64,000 nucleotides of DNA. It comes from Hordeum vulgare subsp. vulgare. Its lineage: Eukaryota > Streptophyta > Magnoliopsida > Poales > Poaceae. Below are positions 60,111-64,000 of the stretch, piece by piece (position 1 is the stretch's first letter; the number at the start of each line of letters is the position of its first letter). The position numbers and the translations under genes are program-made. Where the stretch lies: positions 26,815,001 to 26,879,000 of the forward strand of contig NC_058524.1 of NCBI RefSeq assembly GCF_904849725.1, in the 5' to 3' direction. The notes under the pieces were generated by a model. It saw only the letters and a list, made by a program, of their open reading frames with translations, was not told the DNA's origin and did no database searches.

Positions 60111-60671
60111 ATGGCGTCCGATGACATGTCCATGGCCATGGCCGAAGACCAGCTGCCACAAGTAGAAGAAAGTCTCAGGGACGCTCTAGCTGCGCACGTC
60201 GACGTGCATGGCCCGTTTGTCCGCCATACCATCGACTGGCTAATAGGGCTAGGCGTCGTGGAGAACGCGCATGACATCACCGCACTCATGGGCGTCGCGG
60301 ATGCTCCCGACGACGACATCGTCGACCTGGCGTTGGCAGCGGCGATGCCGGTGGAGGAGGTGCTGAAGACTGTGAACACGCTGTCTAACGTCGACGGCCT
60401 CAACTGCCCGATCTGCATGGAGGACGACGACTCGGCGACCTGGAAGGAGACGCCGTGCGGGCACCGGTTCCACGGGCGGTGCGTGGAGAGGTGGCTGCAG
60501 GCCAAGGGTAGCTGCCCCATGTGCCGACGCCAGGTGGTGATATTGCCCGCCGCCGCCGCCGCGAGTACTAGTACCGCCGTATTCTCAAACTCAGAGGTGG
60601 TGGAATATAGGGTTGAGGATGCCATCATGGAGTTCATCCGTGAGAGTGCATCTTATCATACCCCACTGTGA
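60111..60671 (+). CDS. RING-H2 finger protein, probable E3 ubiquitin ligase
   Basis: Single exon of 186 residues from ATG 60111 (MASDDMSMAMAEDQLPQVEE) to TGA. The RING-H2 motif is complete: C99-x2-C102-x13-C116-x-H118-x2-H121-x2-C124-x10-C135-x2-C138, with the conserved Pro after the seventh ligand (CPMC) and Trp at 128 (ERWLQ). This is the zinc arrangement that recruits E2 enzymes. The N-terminal 90 residues are acidic and helical without a membrane segment, so the protein is likely cytosolic or nuclear. Intronless genes of this plan (RING1/MPSR1-like) are numerous in grasses. The C-terminal tail has an Ala/Ser/Thr-rich linker (AAAAASTSTA) and a short conserved-looking helix (EDAIMEFIRE). 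Substrate unknown. The frame and all ligands are intact. Confidence 0.88.
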   Translation: MASDDMSMAMAEDQLPQVEESLRDALAAHVDVHGPFVRHTIDWLIGLGVVENAHDITALMGVADAPDDDIVDLALAAAMPVEEVLKTVNTLSNVDGLNCPICMEDDDSATWKETPCGHRFHGRCVERWLQAKGSCPMCRRQVVILPAAAAASTSTAVFSNSEVVEYRVEDAIMEFIRESASYHTPL

Positions 60672-61454
60672 GCTGCCTCTCTAGACTGAGAAATTAGTGT
60701 TGCTGCTTGCTTATTAGGGTTGTAAATGTCATGTCTGTATTGGACGTTTGTTCTTTGCCTGATTAAACTTCCCACCACCATCTTGTCATGCAACCACCTA
60801 CATGGGTCTTTGAAGATTTCTGAAATTCTCTTATGAACCTTCACAAATTTCAACATCCTCAGCGGTCACCCCCTTGAATCCTTGATCTTCTTAGCAAGGG
60901 TGAATTGTTGTGGTAATATGCCTATCAGAGCATGCCTGCCCTTCGGGATATATATGATATCGATTAGGAAGTGTTATTCGCAAAGAAAGTGTTCTATCAT
61001 GTTTTATTTAATGCAAGTGTTCTATCATGTTGATTAATCTGAAATGATAGGAGTAAGTTTGAGCTGCAGCGTACATGTTGATATTTTTCTTTTATACATT
61101 AAAATGTGTACTTGTCTTCTTCTTCTTCTTCCTCCAATTGTACACCGCCTGTCGGACATCGGAAATTGAACTGAACCAACAACAATAAAAATGACACATG
61201 CAAATGTCATCCCCAAACCTAACTTTGAAGACCGTAATAGTCACTCGTCCCTTGAGATGAGATTTATTTTATAAATCATTGAAATAACATCGGCTAGAGC
61301 ATCACCTCAGGTGAAAAAAAAATGGCCATAATTTTCAGCGAAAACAATTTACGGGAAAGTTTCAATGGAAATTAGGGGCTAAGGAGACCTTACCTTACAT
61401 ACAAGGGATGCATTTGGCCGGTACACTTACTTTTAAAGACATCACATACACTGG
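60672..61454. other. 3' UTR of the RING-H2 gene and intergenic sequence
   Basis: The first 150 bp are likely 3' UTR. The remainder is AT-rich with a short ttcttcttcttcttcc microsatellite near 61118 and no gene. Confidence 0.5.
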
Positions 61455-61534
61455 ACGTATTGTTTTGAAAAGAGTCCACCTGGAACCAATTGCTACGTAT
61501 TGTTTTGAAAAGAGTCCACCTGGAACCAATTGCT
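61455..61534. repeat. exact 40-bp tandem duplication
   Basis: The unit beginning acgtattgttttgaaaagag and ending ggaaccaattgct occurs at 61455-61494 and again at 61495-61534 without mismatch. Confidence 0.95.
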
Positions 61535-61697
61535 CTCATCTCTCGTTCGCATTGGCTGCTTTCTCACCTTTCCCACGATTTTCCGACGAGCAACTGCGTA
61601 TCCAACGACAGCATACCAACTAGACTCAGTATAATGGGTCGCTCGAGTACACCCTCTCAGTAAGGTTGTGGCAGCCAGGTCAGTGACCTCCTCATTA

Positions 61698-61982
61698 GAA
61701 CAAGTATAATAGAGCTGAATGAGCTGGTTATAAAAAATAAAATAATATACTTGTGCTTAGTTGGAGGAAAAAGAAGAGTAGAGAGAAGGTAAGTGAGTTC
61801 TTAGTTAAGAGCCAGCTCTAGCACGTACTCCTAGATACTTTGTGAGATTGAAAGGTGAGCCATATAATAAAAAATAAACAATTTTGTAAACAACTATTGT
61901 ACATGTTAATTATAAAAGATGTGTTATAAGTGACATGGCAATGTCTTATAGCCAGGAGCTCGCTATACTATTAACCATGCTC
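61698..61982. mobile_element. Tourist/Harbinger-type MITE
   Basis: 285 bp between TTA duplications (61695-61697 and 61983-61985). Terminal inverted repeats are GAACAAGTATAATAG (left) and GAGCATGGTTAATAG (right, reverse complement). Size, TWA-type duplication and lack of coding fit a Tourist-like MITE. Confidence 0.6.
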
Positions 61983-62559
61983 TTAGGATATCAATGGACA
62001 GAAGAGCCCTCACCTACCCCCCTCACGATCTCCCCATGTGGACGTGGTGGTGACGGCAACCGAGAGGATCTAACCTCCTCGGACGGCGATGGTGGCTGCC
62101 ATAAGGAGGAGACGTGCTCCTCGGGACAGTGCTAGACCGTATAGCCATGTCTTGTGGGGGAACCTGCCGCGACCATTTTCGACTGGCCAGCTATAGAGAA
62201 AAATAGTGACAGTGGCATGGCAGATACAAAGGGGACTGGAAAAGGTACCTGGAAAGGTTTTTAGAATTATATAGTCTAGGAGTTAGACATACTAGAGGTA
62301 GTTTATATTGGGAAACTGCCCCACATACTCTCAAGTTAGAGGTGGTTTCTCTTAAGGGCATGCTTGGTTAGTCGTTTTGGGCCTGAATACATTTGTAAAA
62401 TATACACATGTAAAAAAATACAGATGGGCTGCTTGGTTGGTCATTTTTTGGCCGTAAGATTTACATTGGTATTGGAGTTTACACGTGTAACAGGCCCGTA
62501 TTCGATACAGACCACATCCCGTCGTTTTTCTCCACACCTCGTCATTTTTCCTCTCGCTG

Positions 62560-62830
62560 GAAACCTAGATCGGATCGAGGGTGCGCCGCCGGGGGCGCCA
62601 ACGCCGGTGTCCGCGAGGCGCGACGAAGCAACGACGACGAAACGAGGTGAGGCGCGACGATGACGAGGATTCGCTCCTGACCTCGACGAAGACTCGCTCA
62701 CGACGACGGCAATTGCCTCCTCCTCCACGGCCCACTCCAACCGCGACGGCGACTCCCTCCTCCACGGCCCACTCCAACCGCGACGGCGACTCCCTCCTCC
62801 TCCACGGCCTACTCTCCTCCATCGAAGGTA
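62560..62830. other. GC-rich block with 37-bp tandem repeat
   Basis: A CG-rich stretch in AT-rich surroundings contains the 37-bp unit tccacggcccactccaaccg... at 62724-62760 and 62761-62797, plus a partial third copy. It could be a first exon followed by a donor at 62826 (gaag|gtatgt), but no partner exon is recognised. Confidence 0.4.
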
Positions 62831-64000
62831 TGTTCCTTCCTCTTCTGCCCTCCTCTACTAGAGTGATCGGCACCTTTTCTTTTTTCCTCCGGGATGGCAG
62901 TGCTCCATGGCCCGATGGATTTTAGTCGAACCTCTAGGCCTGCGGGCAAGGCCTCCTTGGCGAGTGGGTTCAGCCAAGTTCGGTCGTGCGTGTGCATGAA
63001 CTGAATCAACTCTGGATCAGAAACATCTTGGCGAGTGGGTTCGGCCAAGTTCGGCGGTTGATGATCTCAATGAGCATGTCGAGGTCGATCTCGTAGAACC
63101 CTCCTGCTGACAAGACCAAATCCCCAGGTGAAAACCAATTTCAACAACTTGGCATGAACAGGAATGGAGGAATTGCACAAACGTTCCATGGCCCGAGACC
63201 AGCACTGCTCACCAACATGATATGTGGGGATGGCAGAGGTAGACAGGCTCTGCCTGCTCACGGGCGAGCTGGGCGGTTGGATCTTGGGGCTGCTATCATT
63301 GTTGCCATTTCTGATGTGGTCTGTAGTCCTCTTCTTATAGTAGAACCTGGGCACCTGTGGCCTCTGCGAAAGGTTGCATCCAAATATTTTGCTCACCTGA
63401 TCTGATTCGACCGTCCTCTGCAAATAGTCTGGTCGATTGCATCCAAATGTTCTGCATAATATTAGGCATGCCACAACAGAACAATCTTGGAGTAAAAGCT
63501 CAGATGCACTCACACAGAAACAGTAGAGCCAGTCGCAGTGCCGAATAGCCCATCCAGTAGGGTACCAATTCCCTGAATGCACACGTTTGACAGTCAATTA
63601 TTATGCATTGTAAAGTTTCATTTCTTTTCAGAAAAGCTCAGCGGTGATTATGGAGTAGTTGTACAACCATAAAAAAATTCACCAAAAATGGCTAGTGATG
63701 ATATTATAGATTGAACCTGCTACTAGTAAATTGCTGACAATCTGAATACTAGTGTGCTATTAGGATCGGTCTAGGTTTCAGGTTCTGAATACTAGTGTGC
63801 TATTAAAATACAAATATAAGAATCTGAATACTAGTGTGCTAATAACAATCATAGTTCCTTGTTCATAGTTCCTTGTTAGTATTCAGATTCGGTCATTTGG
63901 CAAGGAACTAATGTGCTAGTGATCCTTTTATTTCTATTGTCATAACATATATTATATACACTGTTGTATTTACTTTGAAGGAGAGTTGAGGTATTTATTT
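62831..64000. other. unassigned right edge
   Basis: No gene can be supported. A 22-bp imperfect hairpin, ttggcgagtgggttcrgccaa, occurs twice (about 62959 and 63030). Three copies of gaatactagtgtgctatt or its variant lie at about 63743, 63786 and 63824, followed by an inverted partial copy near 63880. Confidence 0.4.

Overview
The window is plant nuclear DNA from a large grass genome, almost certainly Triticeae (wheat, Aegilops, barley or rye group). The evidence is two full-length Angela/BARE-1/WIS-type copia elements with the diagnostic LTR start TGTTGGAAATATGCCC, CACTA transposons whose ends carry arrays of the ccgggactaaag motif, Athila- and Tat-type gypsy elements, and GC-rich monocot coding exons with GT-AG introns. 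I cannot name the species or chromosome. About 78% of the window lies in transposable elements with boundaries I could define.

Layout. 1-506: last four exons of an unidentified gene on +. 1852-6020: complete non-autonomous CACTA element (TIRs, 3-bp TSD GTG) carrying a captured, now broken, DEDD-type 3'-5' exonuclease gene on -. 7119-18560: remains of a second CACTA element (5' end, promoter, small coiled-coil/membrane protein, TNP2-type transposase), split by Angela copy 1 (7227-16010, TSD GGGGG). 18770-47468: a 5'-truncated Tat-lineage gypsy element. It has pol on +, then an antisense ORF, then a 3' LTR, and it is itself split three times: by an Athila-type element (21886-32203, TSD AGCAC), by a TG...CA element of 2590 bp (32388-34977, TSD CATAG), and by Angela copy 2 (37726-46316, TSD GTTGG).

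The right third is gene-bearing. 48551-49471 is an intact three-exon dormancy/auxin-repressed (DRM1/ARP1) gene. 51981-52130 is a truncated, frameshifted tandem copy of its promoter and first exon. 52390-57685 is a recent-looking copia element with two 435-bp LTRs. 57760-59313 is a GC-rich, poly(A)-tailed retroposed sequence. 60111-60671 is an intact single-exon RING-H2 E3 ligase gene. The rest, to 64000, holds a Tourist-like MITE, small tandem repeats and no gene I can support.

The genes do not form a pathway. The coherent story is layered transposition: every nested element except the truncated hosts has a matching target duplication, which fixes the relative order of insertion. The points most worth a second look are the exonuclease gene inside CACTA, the LTR-like internal segment in front of the second ORF of the non-autonomous Athila element, the antisense ORF of the Tat element, and the DRM1 duplication with a damaged TATA box.
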